Source: Candidatus Methanophagales archaeon (GTDB taxonomy: Archaea > Halobacteriota > Syntropharchaeia > Alkanophagales > Methanospirareceae). From it: DNA of 41,169 bases. Both the position numbers and the translations under genes were made by a program. How positions within the stretch are numbered: position 1 is the first letter of the stretch; the number at the start of each line of letters is the position of its first letter. The stretch is taken from contig JANJFQ010000004.1 in the NCBI GenBank assembly GCA_025435355.1, positions 1-41,169 on the forward strand, written 5' to 3'. The notes under the pieces are model-generated. The model saw only the letters and a list, made by a program, of their open reading frames with translations, did not search any database and had not been told where the DNA came from. Shown piece after piece: positions 25,838 through 34,845 of the stretch.

Positions 25838-28800
25838 ATGGTAGGCGGTAAATTGAAAAAATTAGCATCAATTACCATTGTTCTCTTATTAATAGCAACC
25901 GCAGTCAGTTCTATCGAAAGTTTCTCGATTGATTCTTATACCAAGAAGAATACAGAAACAAAAGCCTTGAAGCCCCTGTCAACTCACGACGTTTTTAATA
26001 CCGTGAAAATATCAGAATGCGATTTCCTTGCCAACCAAACTCAATGCGGGTTACTTCGGCTTTCAGCGAAATCGGATGAAATGTCGAAAAATTATGCGAA
26101 TGCCATAAGTGTCGTAAAATTAATGGAAACTTCAGTGAGCGGCTATTCGAAAAGCAAGATAAGCTTGACTTCGAACTCAAAACCCTCTGAATCTGTATCA
26201 GACTATAAATCCGCACAGATTCTACCTGCTTCATCCTCTTCCAAGGCATTTAATCTCTCTCTTTTGGGTTCAACCAGCACAGTAACATGTTCATTCCACG
26301 CCGGTGGAGGATGTAATCCAGAGGACTTACCTTCCTCATGCACTCCCTCTTGTGATGGCACCCTCAGTGGATGTGATTGTGAAATAGATGATTACTACTG
26401 TTATGAAGTGGGGAGTTGTTTCAGCGAGTCGGGCTGCGATTCCGGCGGTAGAGATTATACAAAAACATGTAATTGTGAAGTCGGAAGTTGTCCTACGGAT
26501 TATCCGCACTGTTGCGGCGGTTCTTGCTGGAGTGATTGCACCAACCCTGATTATCCGCACTGGAATTGTAAATCAGACGGCACGGTTGGATGCTGTCATA
26601 AAGATTACGCATATTACTGTGAAAAGTTGCAAAGTTGTTGCGTAAGTCAGGAATTCTGCGATAGATATGAATACTGTGGAGGTTCGTCGTATATCTGTGT
26701 AGACCCTGCGAATCACCCCACCTGTTATAGTGGACAATTTTATTGCTGTGCTTACACCAATCCCTTTTACTGCCCTACTTCAATTCATTATGATTGCTGG
26801 CACACGAGAGAAAACCCTTGTGCCGGTTTCGCTGTCTTAACTGGTGTAGTTCAAGACGGAGATAAAAATCCTATTCAAGGGGCGATCGTGAAATGGACTT
26901 ATTGTAATGACACCCTGGTCATCTCAGATACCACCGACATTAACGGAGCTTTCTATTTGAAGGCGCCCGCGGGCTCTTACAAACTGAAAGTCACCTCCAA
27001 CAGTATCACCTATCCCTTCATCGTGAACGGAACCGAGTGTTATTACTACGCTCCCGATGCTTATTCTTATCTTCTCACCATCGCTACCAGAACGACCTTA
27101 CACGGTTATATCAAAGACCTCGACAACAATCCGCTGGAAGTAACGGTTGAGTTACATGATTGTTCCTCTGATACGTTAATCGCTTCAGATGACACAGATA
27201 GCACCGGTTACTTCTCCGTAACCGCCGATGCGGGACATTACAAAATACACATTGCCATCACGGAAGCGTATAGAATAAAACTTGTTGACAGCGAAGGCAA
27301 TGATTGTTTCCTTTTGGTTGGAGACGTTGACATCGGCACGCTGAATATCAATCCTACGCCGGATTGCTCAGTGTTCAACTATATGTGTTACGGTCCGGAT
27401 AAGAACATAAAATTGTTCAATTGTTATTGGGACGATGGATGTTTGTGCTATGGACAGGAATGCAGATGCGGATGCACGGATGGGGCGCCGGAATGCGACC
27501 CCTGCGATGTGGGAACCATCTACGTGGACGTTGATAATATAAATGAGAACTATAATCCGCTGCCCGGAGCGCGGGTTTATCTCGAAGGTGAATATAAGGG
27601 GACTACCGATTCTTTTGGTAAGAAGACGGTGAGTGCCGGTTATGGCTACCGAGAAGTTAAGGTTGAATGTCCAGACAGTAGTGATTGTGATACTAAAACT
27701 CGTTATGTTGATGGCGATGAATATTTGTATTTTGATTGTGACTGCGACACGCATAGAGGCGACCTTCATGTGAACGTGGATAACGTTAATGGCTATCCAG
27801 TAGCGAACGTTTATGTATATGTGGATAGCGAAGAAGGGGCGTTAACCAATCCTTTTGGGTATGCATACATCGAAGATGTCCCTCACGGCGTTCACCACAT
27901 AGATATAAGATACAGAATAACGAATCCGGATTACGAAGGGGATTATCAGAAATCACTGGATGTAACTGTGGACGAAACGAAAGAAGTCGTTAATTTCATT
28001 GCTACACTGCCCGGTGAATCTCATCAGGCGCAATCAAAAGGCGACTGCTCTAATTTCTCTCGAATTGACAATTTCACACCGGAAATTGCTCCACTGGCAG
28101 TCGCGGTGGCTGTTATTGACATTGCATCAGTCGCCTGGAGCACGGACGAGTTCTGTAAGTGTGTGTTTCAAGAAGAGGGTTCTTTTGGCGTTCCGCAGTG
28201 TATAAATGCGATAAAAGGCTGTGTTGGTGACACAAGGAATTGTATTGCGGAACTCCGCGAGAATGCAGGACCTACTGCGGATAGATGTAAGTTTGAGGAG
28301 GCGATGCTTGTCGGTGATGCTGCATCTCCGTTCATACCCGCCGGAATTGCAGGTCACGGCTTGGCTATGGTCGTTGGTAAAAGCCGTGTGCTTAGACTCG
28401 TGGATGATATTGGCGAGGCGGGGAGGGTTATAGGCAAAAAAGGAGAGGATTTGGTTTCGTATGTAAAAGAGGGTTTGGAGAGATTCGCAATGTGGTTCGA
28501 TGACCTTGGTAAGTTTAAGAAGTTCATTGTGGAAGGGACAGAACATTGGAGTGATGATGCTCTGGAAGGTTTAGAGAGGATAGCCATAGCTGGAGGTGGG
28601 GGACCTAAAGGAAAGGATATTGCGAAGAAGTTTGTGGACCAATTAGGCGATGAATACGCTCAAAAGATAGCGAAAGGTGTTAAGGAGCTTCAAAAAAGGA
28701 GAATAGCTGGTGCTGATGAGTTAGCTGATGAGATTGGAAAAGCTGCGGAAAAAGAAAATTGGGAACAACTTAAGGGTGCTATTTTCGAAGCAGAAGTCGC

Positions 28801-29113
28801 TGCTGATTCTAACTATATTGATAATGTAGCTGCACTCAGGAGAGATATACCTCACGGGGAAATTGATATCCTTTTGAAAAATGGGGACATTATTGAGTGT
28901 AAAAATATTAAGTGGGTTTCTCCCCGTTCTGATAGTAGTAAAATAAAGAAGATAGTAAAGCAAGTTGGTACTTTTAGAAAATATGATTCTAATGTGAATA
29001 TAAAGGTTATATTTAAGGAACTCCCTACTACTGTGAGATCTGATATCGAATCAAGGTTGACCGCCACCCACGGCAATGATGTGATGAACTATGTAACATT
29101 GGAGGTGTTTTGA
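25838..29113 (+). CDS. Secreted multi-domain protein, candidate polymorphic toxin with C-terminal nuclease domain
   Basis: A 1091-residue protein. In order: a Sec-type signal peptide (KLKKLASITIVLLLIATAVS); a cysteine-rich region (~150-330, many CC and CxC); two carboxypeptidase-regulatory-like beta repeats (~331-500, for example VVQDGDKNPIQGAIVKWTYC); a second Cys-rich stretch (~507-556); two more such repeats (~557-690); a hydrophobic/Cys segment (~740-820); a charged helical region (~830-975) with HWSDDALEGL; and a C-terminal domain (~980-1091) with FEAEVAA, GEIDILL (D1010) and DIIECKN (E1020, K1022). The spaced D...ExK with a following KQVGTF helix fits the PD-(D/E)XK nuclease fold used by many toxins. 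The modular exported stalk plus C-terminal nuclease is the polymorphic-toxin plan. The ATG at 25838 has a well-spaced GGAGGT. The next gene starts 1 nt after the stop. Confidence 0.7.
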   Translation: MVGGKLKKLASITIVLLLIATAVSSIESFSIDSYTKKNTETKALKPLSTHDVFNTVKISECDFLANQTQCGLLRLSAKSDEMSKNYANAISVVKLMETSVSGYSKSKISLTSNSKPSESVSDYKSAQILPASSSSKAFNLSLLGSTSTVTCSFHAGGGCNPEDLPSSCTPSCDGTLSGCDCEIDDYYCYEVGSCFSESGCDSGGRDYTKTCNCEVGSCPTDYPHCCGGSCWSDCTNPDYPHWNCKSDGTVGCCHKDYAYYCEKLQSCCVSQEFCDRYEYCGGSSYICVDPANHPTCYSGQFYCCAYTNPFYCPTSIHYDCWHTRENPCAGFAVLTGVVQDGDKNPIQGAIVKWTYCNDTLVISDTTDINGAFYLKAPAGSYKLKVTSNSITYPFIVNGTECYYYAPDAYSYLLTIATRTTLHGYIKDLDNNPLEVTVELHDCSSDTLIASDDTDSTGYFSVTADAGHYKIHIAITEAYRIKLVDSEGNDCFLLVGDVDIGTLNINPTPDCSVFNYMCYGPDKNIKLFNCYWDDGCLCYGQECRCGCTDGAPECDPCDVGTIYVDVDNINENYNPLPGARVYLEGEYKGTTDSFGKKTVSAGYGYREVKVECPDSSDCDTKTRYVDGDEYLYFDCDCDTHRGDLHVNVDNVNGYPVANVYVYVDSEEGALTNPFGYAYIEDVPHGVHHIDIRYRITNPDYEGDYQKSLDVTVDETKEVVNFIATLPGESHQAQSKGDCSNFSRIDNFTPEIAPLAVAVAVIDIASVAWSTDEFCKCVFQEEGSFGVPQCINAIKGCVGDTRNCIAELRENAGPTADRCKFEEAMLVGDAASPFIPAGIAGHGLAMVVGKSRVLRLVDDIGEAGRVIGKKGEDLVSYVKEGLERFAMWFDDLGKFKKFIVEGTEHWSDDALEGLERIAIAGGGGPKGKDIAKKFVDQLGDEYAQKIAKGVKELQKRRIAGADELADEIGKAAEKENWEQLKGAIFEAEVAADSNYIDNVAALRRDIPHGEIDILLKNGDIIECKNIKWVSPRSDSSKIKKIVKQVGTFRKYDSNVNIKVIFKELPTTVRSDIESRLTATHGNDVMNYVTLEVF

Positions 29114-29114
29114 G

Positions 29115-30092
29115 ATGGCAGAGCCAGTAGAAATAATTTTTTTTATAAGAGAAAGAGTTCTTGATGAGAAATTTGTATACGATTTAGTCGAACCTTTAAT
29201 AGATGTGGGATCAAAGTACAACGAACCACGAGAAGAATTACGTGGAACCAAAGGATTCCCTGCCACATTAGAGGACCAAATAAAAGAAGTACTCTCAAAT
29301 AACATCAGCTGGATAGATCTCATTTACAAAGGTATATTACATTATACACTTTGGTTTTACACTGATGACCCATTCAAATATAAAGGAAGTAGGCTTGGCA
29401 AGATTGGAATAGATATACCTAGGTCTGCATTAAATCCGACTTATTGGCATGAGATAAGTGAGGAAGTGGCAACCAAAAGAAAAAGATGTATCCAAAATGC
29501 CAAATTTACCATAGAAATTGCAAAATTACTCTGGAATGCTTTAGAACCAAAACCAATCTATGGTGTTGGTGATGAAGCTCCTGAAGAAGGACTTTCTGTT
29601 ATCTGTCCTACCCGGGAAGAGATATTAAATCTAAAAATAGAACCCTATACTTTCTGGTTAAACTTTTATGGTCCAGAGATAATAAAAAAGTTTGGGAAAG
29701 ATAAATTATTATCTATGCCTGCTTACAAAGTTGAGGAATTGAAAGAAGGGATTATGTTCCTTAGGTCCCCATTACCTTTTGATTATGATATGGATACACA
29801 TAAGCGAATATGTGACCACCTCGGCTGGAAAACGTATTATGTGGATATATTTAACATAGATAAACCGAAAATTAGGGAGATAGGTGCTTATGGAAAAGAA
29901 TTTCAATATATAAACGCTTTAAGGAAATACTTGGAGCGGGATATAGACGAATTCCTGGATAGAGTGAAGGGAGGAAGGGTTTTTGTAATGCTTGAAACAC
30001 CTTCAACTAAACCTGTTCCAGAGCACGTGAGAGAAATGGAGAAATGGCTAAGGGAAGAAATGGAAGTGGAAGTAAAGGAAATTAGGTGGTGA
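29115..30092 (+). CDS. Candidate immunity protein for the upstream nuclease toxin
   Basis: A 325-residue protein without signal peptide or membrane segments, hence cytoplasmic. It is rich in aromatic and charged residues (ISWIDLIYKGILHYTLWFYT, NPTYWHEISEEVATKRKR, EPYTFWLNFYGPEIIKKFGK). I recognise no domain with certainty. Immunity is inferred from position: its ATG follows the toxin-like stop after one base, and the toxin's last codons include the ribosome-binding site GGAGGT (29101-29106), so the two are translationally coupled. Cognate immunity genes of polymorphic toxins are found at exactly this place. A general accessory protein is an alternative. Confidence 0.5.
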   Translation: MAEPVEIIFFIRERVLDEKFVYDLVEPLIDVGSKYNEPREELRGTKGFPATLEDQIKEVLSNNISWIDLIYKGILHYTLWFYTDDPFKYKGSRLGKIGIDIPRSALNPTYWHEISEEVATKRKRCIQNAKFTIEIAKLLWNALEPKPIYGVGDEAPEEGLSVICPTREEILNLKIEPYTFWLNFYGPEIIKKFGKDKLLSMPAYKVEELKEGIMFLRSPLPFDYDMDTHKRICDHLGWKTYYVDIFNIDKPKIREIGAYGKEFQYINALRKYLERDIDEFLDRVKGGRVFVMLETPSTKPVPEHVREMEKWLREEMEVEVKEIRW

Positions 30093-30265
30093 TGAAAATG
30101 AAAAAAACTGTAGCAATCGTATACGTTTTGGTATTGCTTATATGCGTGGGATTCGTGAATGGAAGAGTTGTAGTTAGTGGCGATTCTCCTGAGACAAGTG
30201 TTGTAATTGAAAATATGGGATTTAAATCAGGTATTATACATTACGTCTTATGGGGGATGAATTAA
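30092..30265 (+). CDS. Short secreted peptide / signal-peptide remnant of an orphan cassette
   Basis: A 57-residue ORF overlapping the previous stop by one base (TGATG). It has a clear Sec signal peptide (MKMKKTVAIVYVLVLLICVG, then FVNGRVVVSG) but almost no mature part. It overlaps the next ORF (30250) in another frame, and the two together look like one secreted gene split by a frameshift between about 30226 and 30265. Confidence 0.5.
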   Translation: MKMKKTVAIVYVLVLLICVGFVNGRVVVSGDSPETSVVIENMGFKSGIIHYVLWGMN

Positions 30266-30492
30266 GTCAAACTGCTTTAGACGGCTGGAATAAGGCTTTA
30301 AAGAACGTTGACAAGCAAACTAGGAAGGAGCTTCTAGAGAGCTTAGGGAAAAGTGGAGCGGATAGAGCAGGTAAAAACTTAGCTGAGATGGCAGATGATG
30401 CAGCAGAATGGATGGCGAAATCCGAGATTGGCAGAAAAGCATTGAAAGAATGGGGTGATGATGCACAGGAAGGGTTGGCGAAGATGTTTTAA
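30250..30492 (+). CDS. Pretoxin-like helical fragment (orphan cassette)
   Basis: An 80-residue, highly charged, helical ORF: MGDELSQTALDGWNKALKNV ... KSEIGRKALKEWGDDAQEGL. The WGDDAQEGL stretch recalls HWSDDALEGL in the region just before the nuclease domain of the upstream toxin-like protein, suggesting a partial copy of a related C-terminal cassette. It has no nuclease motif. It stops shortly before the IS at 30524. Start and independence are uncertain. Confidence 0.45.
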   Translation: MGDELSQTALDGWNKALKNVDKQTRKELLESLGKSGADRAGKNLAEMADDAAEWMAKSEIGRKALKEWGDDAQEGLAKMF

Positions 30493-30523
30493 AAATATGA
30501 CGAAAAATTTGAGAATAGTCTTA

Positions 30524-32077
30524 ACCTTAACTCCGTCAAATCACAGGGAACATATAATTACTAACTGCCGTATAAAACATGCTTTTATGATTTAACGAGA
30601 TAATAAAACCGAAAAGCTTTTTATTTAGTATGTTCCCTACATGATTTTATGGGGAGCATAGAAGAGTGGGCGAGAAAGTGGTTGGAAAATCAGCGACACG
30701 AGGGTAAGACGTGTCTCGAAATCAAGATGCGTGGGTTATGTCTATCATTCAACCAATCGTTACGACAAAGAGATAAAAAAGGGACGGAAAGTGTCAAAAT
30801 ACCTCGGAAAACTCGACAAAGAAAAGGGATTTACTCCGAAGGGACAAAATAAAGTTGTCGGTCCGCGAAATATCACTGAATATGGCAATTCGATGCTACT
30901 ACACGAAATGCTGAAGGACATTAAACCCCTATTGAAAGAGGGTTTTCCCGATCACTGGGAGGAGATATGCGCTCTTGCTATGGTGGGCGTTTCTGGCAAT
31001 GTTCCATTAAAACGGGCGAAAGATGCATGGGAAAAACTCTACAATGCCGACGATATTAATCCAAGTCTAAACCCGAAGAATCTCTCTAACGTGTTGCGCG
31101 ATGTGGGCGTAAATCGAGCTGGTCAGAATGTCGTATTCAGGGAACTTACAGATATGAGCAATCAACTTGTTTACGATCTGAGTTCCGTGTTCTCACGCTC
31201 TATGAGCATCAGTCAGGCTGAGAAGGGCTACAATAAGGATAAGATACCGTTACCTCAGATCAATCTTGCTCTCTTGTGCAGCGCAGACACGGAGTTGCCC
31301 ACAATGATTCGCTCTCTTCCTGGCAGTGTGAAGGATATAAAAACGCTCTATCACTCGATCAATGAACTCGATATTGGTGGTAAGGTCCTCGTTCTTGACC
31401 GCGGTTTCTTCTCTGAAGGCACCATAAAGTTCCTGGGAGGTAAGGAGAACTCCTACGTGCTCCCGGCAAAGAGGAATAGCCGTTATTACGATACACGTAT
31501 CCATCTCAACGAATACTTTTCCTACCACAGTCGTTTGATTAAGTGTGGAAAACGGAAATACAACGATTTTTACCTCTATCTATTTGAGGATCAGGATCTC
31601 CGGCTGGAAGAACAGAAGACTCTGTACAGGAAACAGGACGAGCACGAGATCGAGAAGGAAAAATTCAATATAGGGATGAAGAAGGCAGGGAAGATCCTTA
31701 TTGTCTCAGATATGGATGTCGAGAAGCTGGAAATTTATCTGCTCTACAAGAAACGAGAAGTGGTTGAGAAGATGTTTGACACTTACAAGACGGTTCTTAA
31801 TGCGGACAAGCTCTACCTGCAGGACGATGAGAGTGTCTTCGGACACGTATTCATAGCGTTTCTTTCACTCTATATCCACTGTAAGCTGGAGCAGCTCTTG
31901 AAGAAGGCGGAACTCAATCATAAGTTCACTCCGATTGATCTGTTATTCAAATACAGCAAGGTCTACCATCTTGAGATGCGTGGACGTGGCATGATTACTG
32001 AGGTTCCAAAGAAGATGAGGGATCTGGATGAGGCACTTGGGTTATATATGTTCCCCAAAATGATTCGGAGTTAAGGT
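30524..32077 (+). mobile_element. Insertion sequence, IS4/IS1634-like, with TIRs and 4-bp target duplication
   Basis: Left end ACCTTAACTCCG (30524-30535) and right end CGGAGTTAAGGT (32066-32077) are perfect 12-bp inverted repeats. A second block of homology follows inside (GGGAACATATA at the left, TATATGTTCCCC at the right). CTTA flanks both sides (30520-30523 and 32078-32081) as a probable target-site duplication. The 1554-bp element carries one transposase gene, which is frameshifted. Confidence 0.85.
30649..32074 (+). pseudogene. IS4-type DDE transposase, frameshifted near its 5' end
   Basis: The first frame (MGSIEEWARKWLENQRHEGK then TCLEIKMRG) breaks near 30731-30736 in a CGTGGGTTA context. 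The protein continues in the +1 frame as VGYVYHSTNRYDKEIKKGRK and so on to 32074, about 475 residues in all. The DDE core is intact: LVLDRGFFSEGTIKFL and the Y-(2)-R-(3)-E-(6)-K-like YKKREVVEKMFDTYK. A single-base loss or gain is the simplest explanation. Programmed frameshifting is possible, but I see no classic slippery heptamer. Confidence 0.75.
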
Positions 32078-32144
32078 CTTAAGTGATAAACCTAGCTCTA
32101 TGGGCGGTATAACATCTGTGTATCCTGATTAGGAGGTGTAAAAG

Positions 32145-32657
32145 ATGAAATATACGTATAATGCAAAAATTTTGGATGTTAAACCAAACACATTGGATGA
32201 AGGTGATAAAAACTGCATAGTGGATGCCTATATCGAAGTAAAGGTGAATGAACTCAAAATTTGGTGCTTTGTTCCCTATTGGAGAACTTACTTTCCTTAT
32301 AGCAACAGGCGACCTCGTCATCCTTATGGTGTTGGTGAAACACTTGTAAAAAACCTGATAGGCAAAACTATTGACTTGTCTTTTAAATTCCTTAACCTAA
32401 AAACTGAACTTTCTGATGAGTGGATAAGGAAAATTATTCCAGTAGCTCCGAGTATGCCAGTTGTCAATTACACTATTATAGGTGAAGTAACTAACAAAGG
32501 GCCTTTCTCCAGAGAACCGGGTAAATTTGAATACCTTCAGGTTGACTGCGGTTTCATAGTAAATGATCTCGGGGTTGAAAAGGATAAGTACAAGATAGGC
32601 GACTACATAAAAGCGGAAGGCAGACTGGATGCTCATTTGTTGAAGAAGAAAAGTTAG
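32145..32657 (+). CDS. Hypothetical protein, possible second immunity gene
   Basis: A 170-residue cytoplasmic protein (MKYTYNAKILDVKPNTLDEG; WCFVPYWRTYFPYSNRRPRH; a C-terminal part VDCGFIVNDLGVEKDKYKIG followed by DYIKAEGRLDAHLL). The KIGDYIKAEGRLD ending suggests a small beta barrel, but no family is certain. AGGAGGTG (32130-32137) is a strong ribosome-binding site. Before the IS inserted, the gene lay only about 100 bp behind the orphan cassette at 30250-30492, so it may have been that cassette's immunity gene. Confidence 0.5.
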   Translation: MKYTYNAKILDVKPNTLDEGDKNCIVDAYIEVKVNELKIWCFVPYWRTYFPYSNRRPRHPYGVGETLVKNLIGKTIDLSFKFLNLKTELSDEWIRKIIPVAPSMPVVNYTIIGEVTNKGPFSREPGKFEYLQVDCGFIVNDLGVEKDKYKIGDYIKAEGRLDAHLLKKKS

Positions 32658-32742
32658 AGAAAACGAAGAGAAGTGTTTGTTGAGAGGTGAAAAGTGAGAC
32701 TCACTAAGCTAAATGTAGTGTCCACAGCATGTTGCCGCAAGT

Positions 32743-32752
32743 TTTATATAAT
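32743..32752 (+). promoter_or_regulatory. TATA box for the 32794 small gene
   Basis: TTTATATAAT lies about 42 bp upstream of the ATG at 32794, leaving a short leader that holds AGGAGGG (32781-32787). This is a good archaeal promoter arrangement and supports the small gene being real. Confidence 0.5.
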
Positions 32753-32793
32753 CTGCATTTCAGATATAATCTTCAAAAATAGGAGGGAAAGAG

Positions 32794-32967
32794 ATGGATA
32801 TTCTGTACAATTTGGACTTTATCCAGAATAGCATCAATAAAACCCCGGCGGAGGTCAGAATTGCAGTAACAGGCAACAAACAGGAATATTCACCTCCCAG
32901 AGAACTGGAGAAATGGGATGCTTTCTATCGTTCTATACAGGGTAGAACAAAACAGGCAATATGTTAA
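32794..32967 (+). CDS. Small protein of unknown function (57 aa)
   Basis: MDILYNLDFIQNSINKTPAE followed by VRIAVTGNKQEYSPPRELEK and WDAFYRSIQGRTKQAIC. It has a strong Shine-Dalgarno AGGAGGG at good spacing and a TATA box upstream. No signal peptide, membrane segment or known motif is seen. It may be a true small protein or the 5' remnant of a longer gene. It stands alone before the site-2 protease. Confidence 0.5.
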   Translation: MDILYNLDFIQNSINKTPAEVRIAVTGNKQEYSPPRELEKWDAFYRSIQGRTKQAIC

Positions 32968-33136
32968 TGGACATTACATTTAGCCCAATTAAATTCCTTC
33001 TTTTTCTTCCCCATACTATCACCTATTCATATATCTACTATGGGTTTATTTAAAATTTTTGCCCCAAAACCCTCCAAAAGAAAAGATTTAATATATACAT
33101 TCAATATCTTTCTAATTAAGTGTGGGGTAGGAAAAA

Positions 33137-34825
33137 ATGGGTTCATATTATTTAACGCTGGTGCTGTACGCATTTCTGATTTACTGGCTTATTGTGTTAG
33201 TTCTCAACAGAAAGGGCATTTTACAGCGATATAATATCTCTGTATTCGGACCCATTCTGATGATTAGAACGACGAAGGGGAAGAAATTGCTGGAGAGATT
33301 GGCAAAAGGCGAGTTAAGGGAAAGATTCTGGAGAACTTATGCCAACGTCGGCACTATTTTAGTGCTTATAGCCATGATTTACATGTTTATTATCGTGGTC
33401 GTATTCAGTAATTATGTGATGTTTACGGTGCAACCGGAACCAACGGAGTTACATGAACCGAGGAATTGGCTGCTTATACCTGGGTTAAACGAGTTCATAC
33501 CTTTGTGTGCATGGATTGGTTTGGCTGTTGCGTTAGTGGTGCACGAGCTTTCTCATGCGATATTGAGCACCGTAGAGAAAGTAAAAGTGAAATCAATGGG
33601 GCTTTTAGTCTTAGTTATACCAATAGGAGCATTTGCAGAGCCTGACAGCGAGCAACTATTTGGTGAAACAGGTAAAAGCAGCGTTGAAAAGACGATGGAA
33701 GAGAATGAGACCGGAGGAGCAGAACGGGGAAGTAAGAAAGTAGCATCAGCACGTGAAAGAACTCGCATACTTTCTGCCGGTCTGACGAGCAATTTCGTCG
33801 TGGCGTTAATTGCTTTTGCACTTTTCTTCTCCCTTTTGTTCGCTATTCAGCCTGTCAGCGATAGAATGTTTTTTGTTTATGACGTTGTAGAAGGTAGCAC
33901 CGCGTATAATGCGGGTATGACCCCTGAGATGTTCATTACCGGGATTAATGGCACAAAAGTTACAAATGCAAGCGTAGAGAGAATGAATAAAGCAATAGAA
34001 GAAAAAGAGAGGGTGATTTTCAATGTGTTGGATAAAAATGGTGAAGAACGAGAAATAGTGGTAGAAGGTGGTTATGAAAGTGAAGGGGTGCAGGTAATAG
34101 ACGTTACAGAAAGTTTCCCTGCGGATAAAGCCGGTATAAAAGTGGGAATGAGCATAATAAAAATGGACGACGTGGCTATCGCCGATTACCGCGATTTTTT
34201 TGCGTTTATGAACCGCACAACGCCAGGACAAGAAGTAGAAGTGCAAACAAGAGTGGGAAATTTTAGTGTGGTGCTATGTAAAAATCCCCATGCCAACAAG
34301 GGTTTCTTAGGTGTTACCGTTGCGAATAATCCATTGGGGATAATTATAGTGGAATCGCAATTTTCTCACGTATATCTGGACTATCTGCGACGCATACCTT
34401 CTTCTTTTACGACACTTTCACCACGTCACTGGTTAAGTGGCTGGGGGACGTTGATGATAATGCCATTTTCACCTCTTCCTGAGGGAGGCTTCAGTACCTT
34501 TAATCCCTTTCTCTCTCATTTATACGAGCCGGTAGGTGCTGCATCATTCTTTGGAAGTAGTATTTTTTTCATTGCCGACGTGCTATTTTGGACGGGATGG
34601 ATAAACCTCCTGGTTGGACTGTTTAACTGCCTACCTGCCATTCCCCTTGACGGCGGCTACGTATTTCGCGAGATGCTGAACCCGGTGTTAAGGATCGGTA
34701 TAAAGGATGAAGGGAAGAAAGAAAAAATTTCAAAGGTAATTACCGCAGCTATCGCAATTTTTATCGCCTCTTCCATCGCTTTCATGTTAATAGGTCCCTT
34801 TCTCCTAAAATTTGTTTTTCCATAA
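33137..34825 (+). CDS. Site-2 protease (M50 family) with PDZ domains
   Basis: A 562-residue intramembrane metalloprotease. An N-terminal membrane hairpin precedes the zinc motif HELSH (H136, E137, H140) inside a membrane segment. Two PDZ-like regions follow (~260-330, VVEGSTAYNAGMTPEMFITG; and ~335-390, FPADKAGIKVGMSIIKMDD). The last part has the second active-site motif LPAIPLDGG (D505). Residues ~165-205 form a charged insert (TGKSSVEKTMEENETGGAER). All catalytic elements are present. Such enzymes release membrane-bound regulators or clear signal peptides; the substrate is unknown. A TATA-like TTTAATATATAC lies at 33087-33098. Confidence 0.92.
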   Translation: MGSYYLTLVLYAFLIYWLIVLVLNRKGILQRYNISVFGPILMIRTTKGKKLLERLAKGELRERFWRTYANVGTILVLIAMIYMFIIVVVFSNYVMFTVQPEPTELHEPRNWLLIPGLNEFIPLCAWIGLAVALVVHELSHAILSTVEKVKVKSMGLLVLVIPIGAFAEPDSEQLFGETGKSSVEKTMEENETGGAERGSKKVASARERTRILSAGLTSNFVVALIAFALFFSLLFAIQPVSDRMFFVYDVVEGSTAYNAGMTPEMFITGINGTKVTNASVERMNKAIEEKERVIFNVLDKNGEEREIVVEGGYESEGVQVIDVTESFPADKAGIKVGMSIIKMDDVAIADYRDFFAFMNRTTPGQEVEVQTRVGNFSVVLCKNPHANKGFLGVTVANNPLGIIIVESQFSHVYLDYLRRIPSSFTTLSPRHWLSGWGTLMIMPFSPLPEGGFSTFNPFLSHLYEPVGAASFFGSSIFFIADVLFWTGWINLLVGLFNCLPAIPLDGGYVFREMLNPVLRIGIKDEGKKEKISKVITAAIAIFIASSIAFMLIGPFLLKFVFP

Positions 34826-34845
34826 ACGCTGTTTCTAAAAAGGGG

